Shown: positions 10,385 to 21,111, numbered from the stretch's first letter. The stretch: 64,000 bases of DNA from Catonia carolina (GCA_035578175.1 JAQMRL010000003.1:106256969-106320968), one strand, 5' to 3'. A program made the numbers and translations. Notes: generated by a model not told the origin, from the letters alone.

Positions 10385-13300
10385 TCTACTATTCTATATT
10401 GTTGGTCTGCTTCTAATATTCTATTTAAGTTCGAGATAATGAAAATGAAACGTGAATTTTTATTTTCTTTATAATCGAGAGTGTTCCCTATTCCATTTAG
10501 AACACACTAACGAGAATTTAAGTGCATTTAAAACAAATTTAAAGTTTTTTTAAGTACGGTAGATCAAACTGTTAAAACGTGCATCTGTAAAGTGTTCCAA
10601 TAAATTCAAAAATTTAAAAGAACTGGAACCTGAAACTTTAATATGAAGTTAATAACATAAAGTTTAAAGGAAAAGTTTATTTTTGAAGTTAATATTAAAC
10701 TTGTAAAATTAGATTGTTCATCATTTACGGTAGCAGCTTCCACTTGCAGCAATAAGAACGTGGGATCAAATAAAATATTCACGGGAGTAATATAAAGTTC
10801 GTTTTATCAACGTGCCTACTCATATTTCATATTTTTGTCATAAATTTCCTGTTATTTTTTAGCTTGTGAGTTCATTTAAAATACTTTTAATTACGGATTA
10901 GCGTATTTGTTATTAAGGTCATAATGTATTTAATTTTGTAGCAAGAGAATCATTCTAATCATGATCTTTTCTTTCGAGTTTTTGACGATTCTTTATGACT
11001 TTAAAATATTTAACAAAAATATAGTAGAGTAAGTAAAAACCTTTTATATGGAGTCTTTTTGCTACACATACGTTCATTACCACTGACCATTAACCGTATT
11101 TGAATTGTTCCTTTCCGCTAGAACACACAACATAATAAATTTTTATGACACACAAGATCAAATTTTGAAAAGACCACTTTATAGAATGCTTCAAATAAAT
11201 TATTAATTACTTTACCACATTAACTAAAAAAACTAAAACCAAAAACTAAATTATTAATTTTTTACCAATTATTATCAATAAATTATTTTTTCTTACAATT
11301 TTTGTTATGGTATAAAGTGTAAGCAATATTCTAATCAATAGGTAGATTTACGAGTGATGTAACATACAAGTGATGTCTATTAACGCATGGTTGCTGGCGT
11401 GCGAGAATGCGTTACCTACGCTCAAGTCAAGACTGATGTAGCCACAAGAGCGACTAAGCCATAAAAGAATCACTCAAAAAAAAAATTTAAAAAAATTAGT
11501 TAATCAATTTATTTATTTTCCCATTGCTTACAAGCAAATATCATTACGATATAAATGTTAATTTCCTTAATTATACTTTGAAAATTTAAAACTATTTATT
11601 TTAATTCGTGGCAGGAAAATTAATCCACCGAACTATATTTTCCAATGTTCAAGGGTAGATCAATTCAGTGCTTTTTTGTTTATTAACTACTGCAACTACT
11701 ACGGTAATCTATTAGTGTGTTAGTAATTACAACTACATGTTAGTTACTTAAATACTAATTTAAACTACAAAACACTTTTATAAAAAAATATGCTGTTGTA
11801 TAATTATATGCACAAATGAAAAACAAAACAAATAATAAAATATGCAAAACAAAAGGATTTATTTAAAAATAGAAAACTAAAATCGAAACCGGTGAACGAG
11901 TTCACAAAACTATAAATGTTTCCTGGAGTGACCATTTTTTCTATTGCTTCTCTCCGTACTTCCAATAGCCAAATGGTTACTGCTTTTTATACCTTATGAT
12001 GTCCGGCATATTTTTAATTTGTAAGAGGAGCTAATTAGCAGAAATGCCTTTGGTATAAAGTTTTTGAGGCCTTGTGTAAAAGTAAGAGATCCTTGTTCCT
12101 GGTATTATAATGGTGTGTTCTTGTAGTAAAATAGTTGATATTTTTATTGTTGTAAAATAAAAGCTTCTCTTACAAATATTCGGCGGATGTCAAGTACGTT
12201 GAATTCTTGGAAAAGCTCCAATATGTAGGGATATGTAGGGAGTCCTCCTTAATTTTTTTCGGTTTTTGGTGAATTTAGATTTTTGTCGGAATTATTGATC
12301 GTATTAATCAATAAATATTAGTATTAATTAATAAATTTAAATGATAATTATTGTTTTTTAAACAAAAATAAATAATACCCAATTTTAGTTATTAATTAAG
12401 CTATTGTATCAGTTTTTATGGTTCATTTATTTTTTACTATTTTTATCAAATTATGTTAATTATAATAAACATGATTTTTTGTTAAGAAAAATATTACATT
12501 AGTTCTTTTTTTATTAAGCTATTGGTAACATTGTGGAATACCGTAATACTTTAGATTTTTTGTAATGTAATTTACATAATAATTTTGTGGTTTTTTTACT
12601 GCTTTATAAAAATAAAATATTTAAATAGATTTTTAAGTTTACAACCCGCAATTGTATTTGCATTCACCTTGTGTAAGATACGAAAAACTAATTCTGCTAA
12701 AACTAGATTGTCCTAGAATAGTTTATTTCACGTGTTATAAAAATTTCAATGTAGACCCTTCAATTACTCTTCAGTTGAAATATTTTAATTAATCTTTTAG
12801 AATTAGAGGGACTAATAAAATAAAGTAAAAACAAAAAACTAGGCCATGGACAATACAGAATTTTTTTAAATCTGAACGATTACAAGTAATATCACATTTA
12901 TTTTTTGTGACTGTAATTTGAAATTTTGTGTAAACCCTATTTTAGAATTGTTTAATTAATTAAAATCGTGTCAGGGTTTATGATATTGCTCTCTAAAATG
13001 TCGAATTTTTTTATTTTCATTCTAGTGAAATTGATACCATGTTGAAATTCAATTATTTTGTAATTAATCGAGATGTAGGTATTTATTTTGTAGCTTTTTG
13101 TTACTCGTTTTTTTACGTTAATTTTATTTTATGTACATGTGGATAAATATTGCCTTTTAAAGATAGAGATTTAACTGTTAATTTATTTTAGTTCTTTTAG
13201 ATGTTCCCGATCGGTTCCACTGATCTCATCCTAATCCTCTTGTCTAATTTTCATTGTATGAAATTTAAAATACGTTCTCTTGGCATCCTTTTTGAAAGCT

Positions 13301-13720
13301 TGATCTAAGCTCAATATAACTTGTAAACTGAATTTTGTTATACTTAGGTTGTATAAATTTATAGATGTTTTTAGAGAAGAATCTGCAAAAATTTTAGATC
13401 CTCAATGTTCTTCGATCATTAAGATTGACTCCGTGATTAGAATAACAATGTAAAATCTGTGATATTAGTTACAGGTCTGTTTCTCTTTACTACATTTTCA
13501 GTCACTCCGTATCAGACCTCGGTATATTTTTAGGTGGAATGGACAATTCCTCTCCAGCTGGATTATTAGATTTTAAGTTGTGTCATGACCTTAACAGCCC
13601 TCATTTTCTTTTCCTCGTCTCTGATGATGATTATTTCAGTAAACTTTTATCTCATTTTATTCTGCCTGTATGTAAAAACTTAGTTATGTTTCTAATCACA
13701 GACTGTAATATATAATCGTA
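10385..13720. other. AT-rich non-coding DNA
   Basis: Over 3 kb with no gene or repeat family identified. A small direct duplication of ATATGTAGGG occurs near 12223-12242. Moderately GC-rich text at about 11385-11460 is unexplained. It could be intronic or intergenic; I saw no supported exon. Confidence 0.45.
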
Positions 13721-13881
13721 CTTTTTTTTGGTTTTCCGTCCGATTGTTTTCCACATTAATGCTTTTGCAGCCAAGAGTAGTGATAGGTGAAAATGAGTGA
13801 AGAAAAACTGGCAGATATTACTAGGAATCGAATCCGGAACATAGAATCCAGTTGCGCTGACCACTACAGCACGGGCCGGTC
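13721..13881 (-). repeat. SINE-2 copy
   Basis: Reversed copy. The head at the right end is the complement of GACCGGCCCGTGCTG, with A-box-like GTGGTCAGCGCAACTGG on the minus strand and a B-box-like complement of GGATTCGATTCCTAG. The body carries GTGAAAATGAGTGA, and the far end has TTTTGGTTTTCCGTCCGA, shared with copies at 20527 and 60710. The minus-strand open frame over it is incidental. Confidence 0.7.
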
Positions 13882-15124
13882 ATCGTAAATTTTAAACCAC
13901 TCCGTTTTTGTTTTTTTTTGTGCTGTGTTCTCTAGTGTAGATTAGCAAGTAATGATAACCATCTCTGTTTTCCACCTTTACAAGAATACAAAAGAAATAA
14001 ATGTTAAATGTTTTTAAAAATCGAGGTGGGAATCCAGCTCTTTCTTGATTAAAAGGCGTTTAATGAAGTTCATTTATTTAAGAGAAGCCATAAAAATAAA
14101 AGTTAAACTTTTGAAATTTTATTACCTTCCGTGTGCAGTCTATTGATTATAAATATATTCATAACAATATTAGCAGAAAGCCTAATCATAGTTACTTAAT
14201 TTTATTGAAAGTAAAATTACTTTATTGCAAAACTAGTAATTTTATAAAAAAATTATGCAAAATTCATTTGATACACTAATTTTCTTGTGATAAATATAAA
14301 TTTTTTAAGCTGTCATCATCTTCTGTATTAGTACATGTATTTTGAAATATTTTTTCTTAAGAAATTTTTCCAAAATTATAAGATGCGGCTATTTAAATAA
14401 TTCTGCAATGAAATAATTGCAATACAAAAGTAAAATTATACTCGTTTAGACTCTATCTCTTTCTCTTAAAGCAAAATTATGATTTTTTTAAAAATAAAAT
14501 TCTTTTGTGTTATTATTTATTACTATTGCTATTTATTTCAAGGTTTTTATGTAAAAATTTTAAGCAAGCTGTAATGTTAATTTCTTTTAAAATTTATGTA
14601 TTATATTTTACTGTCATTGATAATACATTCCTTTATTATAAGAAACAAAAAATGTATTTTGTAGTGTCGTTTGCATTCTTTAGATTATCGAAATTCTTAG
14701 CCTAAATATAAAAATTTAGTTACGTTCCATTATGAAATTTAATGATAGTTATCATAAAAAATAATAATTTTAGTCTGTATTAAGTAATAAAAGTTTCTAA
14801 ACAAGATATAATTCAGAAAGATTGTATTTTGTATATTCATGAGTTAATTAAAAAATGTATATTAATGACTTTGTAATACCAAGGCTTGTTTTTCGCTAAA
14901 ACCATTAAAGTTGGTTTACAGCTCGGTTATCTGCTCTTAAAATTTGATAAAATCTGAGCATATGTAAAAAAATATGATTATAGTTTTTGGGAAATGATAA
15001 CACAAGTGACATATCACAGAACACGGGAATACTTAGAAATAATTCTGAGTTTATTAACTTGTGCTCATTAAAATAACAAAGGAAAGGGAAGTTATCCAGC
15101 CACATTTCATAAAATAGTTATTTA
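13882..15124. other. AT-rich non-coding DNA
   Basis: No recognised genes or repeats. The open frames at 14505-14705 and 14905-15105 are AT-driven and show no domain. Confidence 0.45.
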
Positions 15125-15395
15125 TTTGCCCATCAAACAATGTCTGTTGCTTCCATTTTAAAAGCAATGATCCACAATATAAAAAGTATCGGTGACATAT
15201 TGCAACCTTTTACGTGTATCCATTAGCTGTTTTTCGTGTTCCTCTGTACAGATTCTTAATTAATGAGATGAGGTGATGTGGTAATCCTGTTTCTTTCATT
15301 ATATCTTATAATTTGGACCTAATAACTCTATCAAAGGCCTTTTCCAAATCCGCGAATGCTAAGTGAAGCTCAAGTTGATAACCTACACATAGTAA
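15125..15395 (-). pseudogene. LINE reverse transcriptase fragment (motif A region)
   Basis: Minus-strand translation from about 15390 downward gives LHLAFADLEKAFDRVIR, the catalytic motif A region of LINE reverse transcriptases (F-D-EKAFD), then GLPHHLISLIKNLYRGTRK with one in-frame stop after RSKL. A frameshift then brings in CNMSPILFILW, which corresponds to the QGC--SP-LF-LY block that follows in the family. The YADD motif is not present. The fragment lies within 90 bases of the LTR-type element at 15479. Confidence 0.7.
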
Positions 15396-15478
15396 AATAT
15401 TATATTTATAAAAACAAGTTCAAGAAATGCAAATAAATTATGTAAACCCAAAAGGACAGAATTGAATACGGTTTCTAC

Positions 15479-16081
15479 TGTCGCCGACCGGGGCCAACGA
15501 CACGTGGCGAAACCTCGCTTGTGAGTTTGGTGACCCTGAAAAGGGCCAGGTATGGTTTGTGGTTGGCCCTGATAAGGGCCGTTGTTGGTGGTCGGAAGCG
15601 GCGAGCTGACGTGTAGGAAGCGGAGCCCGAAGAGTGACGGCTCGGCTACAGGGTTCAGGCCAAGCCTTCCCTCAGCGGCAGTTGGGTCCCCACTGCAGCG
15701 TGACAGTGGTGACCCCCAGAGCCCCGCAGTGTCGGGTCGGCGAAGGGCGTCGTCCAATAGCGCGGCCAAGGCGGTTCTTACCGGTTCGGCGAAGACTGAT
15801 CGGTGCGGGAATGTATATCCGCCACCGGTTAACGTAGATCAGGGATGGTGCGTCCGGTCTCGGCTGGGCTGTTCTTGCTTGCTCTCTTCTTTCTTCTTGT
15901 TCTTTGTTTGGAAGCTGGATTGCGAGTGTCACTCGCGGTTTAGTGCGGTTGCTTAAATGCCCCTCCGGCGAGACCACTTTATGGTGGAGAGGAGATACTG
16001 CTGCTTCGTGTCGGTAGCGCTCCCCGCGGCAGGTTCTGGGACCGTTTGCAGGCGCTGATATTGGTGGGGCCGTCGGCGTCA
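15479..16081 (-). repeat. 3' long terminal repeat
   Basis: On the minus strand it begins TGACGCCGAC (complement at 16072-16081) and ends GTCGGCGACA (complement at 15479-15488). These termini are inverted repeats with one mismatch, and the TG...CA ends are the LTR rule. It is preceded by GGGGGGAAT. It contains one of the three related 70-85-base internal repeats (15788-15870). Overlapping open frames at 15383-15956 on both strands have no domain and are likely by-products of GC-rich sequence. Confidence 0.65.
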
Positions 16082-16090
16082 ATTCCCCCC
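16082..16090 (-). other. Polypurine tract
   Basis: Minus-strand GGGGGGAAT sits directly before the TG start of the 3' LTR, the expected place and composition for a plus-strand priming site. Confidence 0.6.
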
Positions 16091-16092
16091 GT

Positions 16093-16425
16093 CTAGGCGT
16101 CTGCATACGGCCGCAGGAAGTTTAGCAGGAGAAGCAGGCAGGCACGGGATCCCTTCGGCTGCCGGATAGGTGAAGGGTGACCGGTGCGGGAATGTACGTT
16201 CGCAACCGGTACCGTCGACCAGGGATGGCTGCGTACGGGGTCGGCTGACCAATCCAAGCCAGTCAAGTTGTACACCGTGTAGTAGGAGTAACAGGAGACA
16301 CGCACAGTGTCCCTTCGGCTGCCGGGCAGGTGAAGGCTGACCAGTGCGGGAATGTGCGTCCGCGACCGGTACCGTCGACCTGGGATGTGACCAGGGACCG
16401 TGTGTGTTGGGTTGCTGACTGGCAT
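16093..16425 (-). other. Open frame filling the LTR element interior
   Basis: A 110-codon frame spans nearly the whole distance between primer-binding site and polypurine tract. The translation is rich in Pro, Arg, Ser and Thr, with a repeated VPGHIPGRRYRSRTHIPA-like segment caused by the DNA repeat at 16168 and 16328. I recognise no gag, nucleocapsid CCHC knuckle or enzyme motif. It may be real or simply an absence of stops in GC-rich DNA. Confidence 0.25.
16168..16395 (-). repeat. Internal repeat pair in LTR element
   Basis: Two copies about 160 bases apart, at about 16168-16250 and 16328-16395, share GGTGAAGG, TGCGGGAATGT, ACCGGTACCGTCGACC and GGGATG. A third, more diverged copy lies in the LTR at 15788-15870. 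Each is preceded by CCCTTCGGCTGCCGG or a related string. Confidence 0.75.
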
Positions 16426-16472
16426 GTAGCCTTTGATGGCATGGCTGGGTCCAGAAACTTCTGACGATCAGG

Positions 16473-16490
16473 GTTCCACGTTGGGCACCA
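16473..16490 (-). other. Primer-binding site
   Basis: Minus strand reads TGGTGCCCAACGTGGAAC, beginning two bases after the CA end of the LTR. It resembles the insect tRNA-Lys type primer-binding site TGGCGCCCAACGTGGGG with a few differences. This fixes the element's orientation. Confidence 0.65.
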
Positions 16491-16513
16491 CTTGTCGCCG
16501 ACTAGGGCCGACG

Positions 16514-17110
16514 ATAATACTTATGGGTAGTCTAATGGTTTGAAGTGAATACCTGGAAAAAATATAGATTTTCCGGTAAAAATGTCATCTGTATAAGAAA
16601 ACCTATTATAGCTGATAAATTTTTAAGGGAAGAAGCTCTTCAAATGTATTATATATTTATGTATTTATAAAAATTGTGGTTGTGCAAAATTCATCGTATA
16701 TTATTACTCTATTAGTTTAAACAATATCGCAAACGGTATAAATGTTGACAGATGAAGCTTAATTATATCACAATTGAATTGCTAGTACACTCACATGGCT
16801 TCAGAATAGCATATCGTATAACACACTTAAGTGATTTCAGATATTATTGTTACAACAAATATTAAATTGAATAATATTTATAGAATTTTCCTTTATTATA
16901 GATTACTTTACAGGTGTGATGAATTTTGTATTTCGAATAGTTATTTGTTTTACTGGTGAAATACCGCATCTTTGGTAGTGAGCAATTCCTCAGAAAGTGA
17001 GAATATGTTAGCTGTGAGAATAAAAAAACTTGAGCTAAAAGCCAAAATGATTTTCAAACATTTTCTATCAATTTCGATCTAAATTATTACGGACATTACA
17101 CAACATCAAA
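16514..17110. other. AT-rich non-coding DNA
   Basis: No gene or repeat recognised between the LTR element and the SINE-1 copy. Immediately at 16514 the sequence reverts from GC-rich to AT-rich. Confidence 0.45.
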
Positions 17111-17200
17111 GGGTTCCTACCTGGTATAGTGGTTAGCGTGCTAGGCTACAAAGTGGAATATCCCGGGTTCGATTCTCGGCTATGATCTGGCAATTATAAC
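17111..17200 (+). repeat. SINE-1 head
   Basis: Reads TCCTACCTGGTATAGTGG (A box region), TTAGCGTGCTAGGCTACAAA, then TCCCGGGTTCGATTCTCGGC (a good B box) and TATGATCTGG. It is the best preserved tRNA-like head of this family in the window. The acceptor ends do not pair well, and the block matches other SINE-1 copies, so I call it a SINE rather than a tRNA gene. Confidence 0.65.
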
Positions 17201-17599
17201 AAATAAAAACCTACATTAGATATATGTATTGATATATATTGTCAACTGGTAAATTAAAAATTAAAATAGGCCTAAAAATAAAAAAAATAAAAAATGTTTA
17301 AATGACAAATATCCACGAATGTAATCTTAGGTTTTACAACAATGTTCGAACGATCGTATTGCAATTTTTGAGATTATTGATTAGTTGAAATGAAATTTAA
17401 ATTCTGTACGTCAGTATCATTACCAAAATGACTTTTGTTCCTGATTTAGCAGTGGATAAACACTCCTCATAATCACAAAAAATAGTTTTTTTCCAATTAT
17501 ACACTTTGTAGAAATTCATGAAACATTACTGTTATCATAAAATTAAATAAAGTTATTTGTAAAGAATATGTACATATATTTTTAATATTAATACTTGTA
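17201..17599. other. AT-rich non-coding DNA
   Basis: Only the tail of the SINE-1 copy and simple AT-rich text; no gene seen. Confidence 0.45.
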
Positions 17600-17915
17600 C
17601 CCTAATGTTTGTACGTTGCAATCTGTTCAATTTAGATCAAACAGCAACCCCTTTACCCAATGAGATGAGGATGATATGTGACGTGTAAATTAGGTGTAGT
17701 CTTGTACAGACTCTGCCTGACCATTCCTGAGAGAGTATGGTTATTGAACCCCAACCATCAATGTACACTGGTAACCACTGTCTAGTATTCAAATTAGTAT
17801 AAAAGTAACTACCTTTACTAGAATTTTAGCTACGGAACGAACCTTCGTCTCCGAACATCAGTGTTAAACAACCTGATTCGTGGTGACGATTTTATCTCTT
17901 GATCATTCCGGTGCG
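17600..17915 (-). repeat. SINE-3 full-length copy
   Basis: Reversed. The left end (element 3' end) reads CCTAATGTTTGTACGTTGCA, ATCTGTTCAATTTAGA, then CAATGAGATGAGGATGATAT, GTAGTCTTGTACAGACTC, CATTCCTGAGAGAGTATGG, AACCCCAACCATCAATGTAC and TTCGTCTCCGAACATCAG. The element head is the complement of a decayed TGGTCTAGTGGTAAA stretch. Copies at 32394, 33722 and 36110 show the same order. Confidence 0.8.
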
Positions 17916-18551
17916 TTATAAAATATATACACATAAGGTATTAATAATTATTAAAAATTAGCGAATAACGCTAGCATACAAATACTCTGGTGTTTGCTAC
18001 AAGCGATTTTATATGGTGTATAAAATGTGTTCGGAATGCAAGTAAATAAATAAAATATATTTATAAGAAAGATTTGTTGTTATGTTACTCGAATAAAGCC
18101 ACATAAATGAAAGTTTAAATCCATTTGACAGTTTGAACTTCACTGACTGGAATATTATTTTTTTTATATTGTTTCAAATGATCAAGTTCTTTTTCAAAAT
18201 ATTTAGTATCGTTAATATTCTTCGAATGTGAAATATATTTGTACCAGTTAATTTTAAGATAAGAATTAAGGCATCCTTAAAAAATACATTGTTTAAATTC
18301 ATGAAATTCTTTGTTACTTTTTTTGGAGTATTATTTACCTTGTATTTTAAAACAGATTACGCATATATATTCACTTTTCTCAATAATTTCACTGGTTCTT
18401 GCAATGACAAGATGTCATTGATACATTATGTGTACAAATTAGAATATAAAATAAGCTACAAAATTGTATATAAAGTAGATCTGTATTAATGTTGATGCAC
18501 GATGATCTATTGCAATTGGTAATCTTGCACAATGATTATAATAAGATTATC
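17916..18551. other. AT-rich non-coding DNA
   Basis: No gene. The open frame at 18289-18489 is Phe/Tyr/Lys-rich with no motif. It ends at the transposon terminus. Confidence 0.45.
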
Positions 18552-18577
18552 CGTGCGTTCGGAAAGTCGCTGTGCAC
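18552..18577 (+). repeat. Left terminal inverted repeat
   Basis: 26 bases, exact inverted match of 19858-19883, ending GTCGCTGTGCAC. Confidence 0.9.
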
Positions 18578-18730
18578 CAAGTGACATGACAGGGAATAAT
18601 TTCATGGCTAGGTTGGTAGCTCTGTGCTGTTCAATTGTTGCCGAACACGTCGAGGCCTGTCAGTCATTGAGTTGAAGTTGTATGTTTCATTTATTGCAGT
18701 TCTGTTGCACGTTTTTTGTTGTTGGACGCG

Positions 18731-19747
18731 ATGGTTCTTTCAGTAGAGGAGCGCATTTTCTTCGTTGAATACGTATTTCGCGAAGGTGACAAGTACAGTG
18801 ATTTAGTGAAGCGCAAATTTTCTGAAAAGTTTCCAGATTCAATTATTCCTCACCGTAATGCAGTACGAACACTGATAGAAAAATTTCGGGCAACTGGCTC
18901 TGTTGAGGACGCTGAACGTAGTGGTAGGCCCCCTAAGCTAGACGAACAAAAGCTGCTGGATATTTCTGATTCTATGGCACAAAGTCCATAAAAATCAATG
19001 CGTAAGTTAGCACAACCGCATAATATCGGACTTGCTACCGCACATAAAGCTGTCAGACAAGAACTTAAACTATTCCCATACAAAGTGAGGTGTGTTCAAG
19101 AGCTGAAACCTTCAGATAATGACAAGAGACTAAATTATTGTCATTGGTTTCAACGTTTCATCAACCAAAATTCCGAAGACATCCTTGACGTAACGTTTTA
19201 TACAGATGAAGCGTGGTTTCACTTGGGAGGGTATATAAGTTCACAAAATACTCGAGTATGGTCGACAACTAACCCTTGCGCTTTACATGAACAGTCCTTA
19301 CACGAAGCAAAAATTGGAGTCTGGGTTGCTGTGAGTAGAGCACGTATTGTTGGACCATTTTTTTTTGCAAACACTATCAATAGTGAACGTTATTGTTCTG
19401 ATATTTTAGAGAACTTTACGCATCAAATAACACAAGTGGAAATGAATAATGGTTGGTTCCAACAAGACGGGGTAACAGCACATACATCTAACATCTCAAT
19501 GGCTTTCCTGCGCAACGTGTTTGGTGAACGAATAATTTCAAAGAATTTGTGGCCTGCAAGATCTCCTGATCTGACTCCCCCCGATTTCTTTTTATGCCTT
19601 TTTATTGCGGCATCTTTGTATGCCGCAATAACGGCATACATTCAAGGAATCACTGTTCTTCAGTTGCGAAAGGTGTTTGCAAACAAAATGAAACGAGTGC
19701 AATGCTGTATTGATGCCAATGGAGGTCATTTCGAACACCTTCTATAA
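18731..19747 (+). pseudogene. DUF4817/mariner-like transposase with one in-frame stop
   Basis: A single frame of 339 codons from ATG 18731 to the stop at 19745-19747, interrupted only by TAA at 18989-18991 (codon 87). Residues 1-85 look like the N-terminal helix-turn-helix region (ERIFFVEYVFREG, then TGSVEDAERSGRPP). After the stop come RLNYCHWF and the catalytic core: FYTDEAWFHLGG (Asp 159), WFQQDGVTAHTS (Asp 246) and ARSPDLTPPDFFLC (Asp 285), a D-D-38-D spacing. Relatives I remember usually have a slightly longer last spacing and a longer segment before the conserved end (here RVQCCIDANGGHFEHLL), so residues about 289-315 may hold a small deletion or paired frameshifts. An ATG at 18998 could restart translation but would lack the DNA-binding region. 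Inferred inactive. Confidence 0.85.
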
Positions 19748-19857
19748 ACAATGTAATCACGGTTTAACAATGTAATTAAGGTATTGAATAAATTTTTTTC
19801 CAAAATGCTTAGTCATTTCTTTATACATATTTTCATAAATCCATAGTCACAATTCCA

Positions 19858-19883
19858 GTGCACAGCGACTTTCCGAACGCACG
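19858..19883 (-). repeat. Right terminal inverted repeat
   Basis: 26 bases beginning GTGCACAGCGAC and ending CGAACGCACG, exact inverted partner of the left end, followed by TA. Confidence 0.9.
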
Positions 19884-19885
19884 TA

Positions 19886-20526
19886 GCTTACCATTCCAAT
19901 TTAGAAAGATTGATATTTTTTAAATTTTAGTAGTAATAACATATTATTATCTGTTTTACTTTTATTATGCAGAGAGATATTCTTTTGAATATTAAGTACT
20001 GTAGTTTCTTTTTCATCTGATCTTATCTTGTATGCACTTTTATATGCACAGAACATTTCTGTTGCACTGTTATTTAATACAGCAATTAATTAAATACATA
20101 TTTATGCAATACTGTTCTCTATTTTTATAATACATGCATAAAAACATTAGTACGCTTGCTTAACCTCCCTTTTCTGGAGTCTGTACTTATCTAAGAACAG
20201 TATCTTCGTTGTCAAGAACTAGATTTCTTATTTGATTTGCTTAGTTGATTAATTCAATATTATCTCTGACTGGTATAACGAATTCTTGTCACGTTAAAGA
20301 ATGTAATCTAAACCCTGTAGATTCTTTGTCTGAACAATGTATTTGATAAAGTATCTGGAATATAAATTTTTAAGTTTAATAAAATTTATACGATTTTTTT
20401 ATTTTAATTTAAGAAGTTATTTTTTTCGTTATAAACTAATCTTCTCTGAAACATATTAGTACATAAATACTAAAATTGTTATTATTTTTATAATATATAC
20501 GGTATATATAGGCCTATATATATAAA
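19886..20526. other. AT-rich non-coding DNA
   Basis: No gene or known repeat. Ends in a TATATA-rich stretch just before the SINE-2 copy. Confidence 0.45.
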
Positions 20527-20696
20527 TATTTTTTTTGTTTAACGTCCGACTGTTCTGCAATTACTGCTAATGCAGACGGTGAAGGATGAAATTATTTTTT
20601 GTAACGTATGAAAATATGCCGTGCCTGAATGGGATTCGAACCCAAGACCGCATGATGAGAGGCGAGCACGTTACCAACTACGCCAATGCGGCCGGC
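20527..20696 (-). repeat. SINE-2 full-length copy
   Basis: Reversed. The right end is the complement of GCCGGCCGCATTGGCGTAGT, with TTGGTAACGTGCTCGCC on the minus strand. The B box complement is GGGATTCGAACCCAAG (minus GGGTTCGAATCCC, close to the RNA polymerase III consensus). The far end is TTTTTTTTGTTTAACGTCCG with GCTAATGCAGACGGTGAAGG, shared with the copy at 29231. The open frame across it is a by-product. Confidence 0.75.
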
Positions 20697-20757
20697 TATT
20701 TTTATAATAGCGGCTGTTCTACAACATTAGGACATTTACCTCAATCCAAAACACCGT

Positions 20758-21111
20758 TCATTTACTCCTTCTCTCCATGAGAGCATAACACCATCCGTCT
20801 GTTTTGGGTCGTCCTGGCTTTCTCGGCCTAGCTGGAACCCAGGAAAATCTTCTATGGAAACGTTTTACTTTCCATTCTTCGTAGATGCTCGAAACAGATG
20901 AGTTGTCTTTCATTAATGTTGTCAAAAAAATGTTTCTGTCAACTTTCTTTACATTCCTAACTCGATCTGAGACAGTCAACAATAACTTTTCCATAAACCC
21001 GATTCCATTGCTATTATCTGTTTGTAAATCATGGTTGAAGAGTCTAAACCTCTGAACCATAAATGGAGGAGCTTTCAACATAAGAACGGAAGATTGTTTT
21101 TGTAGTGTCAC
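20758..21111 (-). other. Unrecognised open frame, 117 codons
   Basis: The translation contains SDRVRNVKKVDRNIF and a basic end RPRKPGRPKTDGWCYALMER. The GRPKT-W-like ending resembles the tail of LINE reverse transcriptases such as the one at 10100, but no polymerase motif supports this. It could be a degenerate LINE 3' end, a host exon or chance. Moderately GC-rich relative to its flanks. Confidence 0.2.

Larger units (their letters stand above)
15479..16513 (-). mobile_element. Miniature LTR retrotransposon (TRIM-like), 5' LTR truncated
   Basis: GC-rich element read on the minus strand. It has a full 3' LTR of about 603 bp, a polypurine tract, only about 380 bp of internal DNA, a primer-binding site, and the last 21 bases of a 5' LTR (16493-16513, matching the end at 15479-15499 with three differences). 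No gag, protease, polymerase or integrase fits in the interior, so it is either a TRIM or an internally deleted element. The 5' LTR is almost entirely lost, so no target-site duplication can be checked. The flanking DNA is AT-rich, making the boundary conspicuous. Confidence 0.7.
18552..19883 (+). mobile_element. DUF4817-type mariner-like DNA transposon, near-intact
   Basis: Bounded by perfect 26-bp terminal inverted repeats: 18552-18577 starts CGTGCGTTCGGAAAGTCG, and 19858-19883 is its exact complement. A TA follows the right end (19884-19885), and a TA lies two bases before the left end (18548-18549), compatible with the TA target of the Tc1/mariner superfamily if the left edge is slightly altered. 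Length is about 1.33 kb, with one transposase frame between. Exact terminal repeats and only one in-frame stop suggest a rather recent insertion compared with its neighbours. Confidence 0.85.

Noticed and set aside
15582..16106. Overlapping 124- and 144-codon frames on opposite strands
   Set aside because: Both lie in GC-rich LTR sequence, overlap each other and show no domain; long frames are expected by chance there.
17111..17185. Possible functional tRNA gene
   Set aside because: Belongs to the SINE-1 family by position and downstream sequence; acceptor ends do not pair well by eye.
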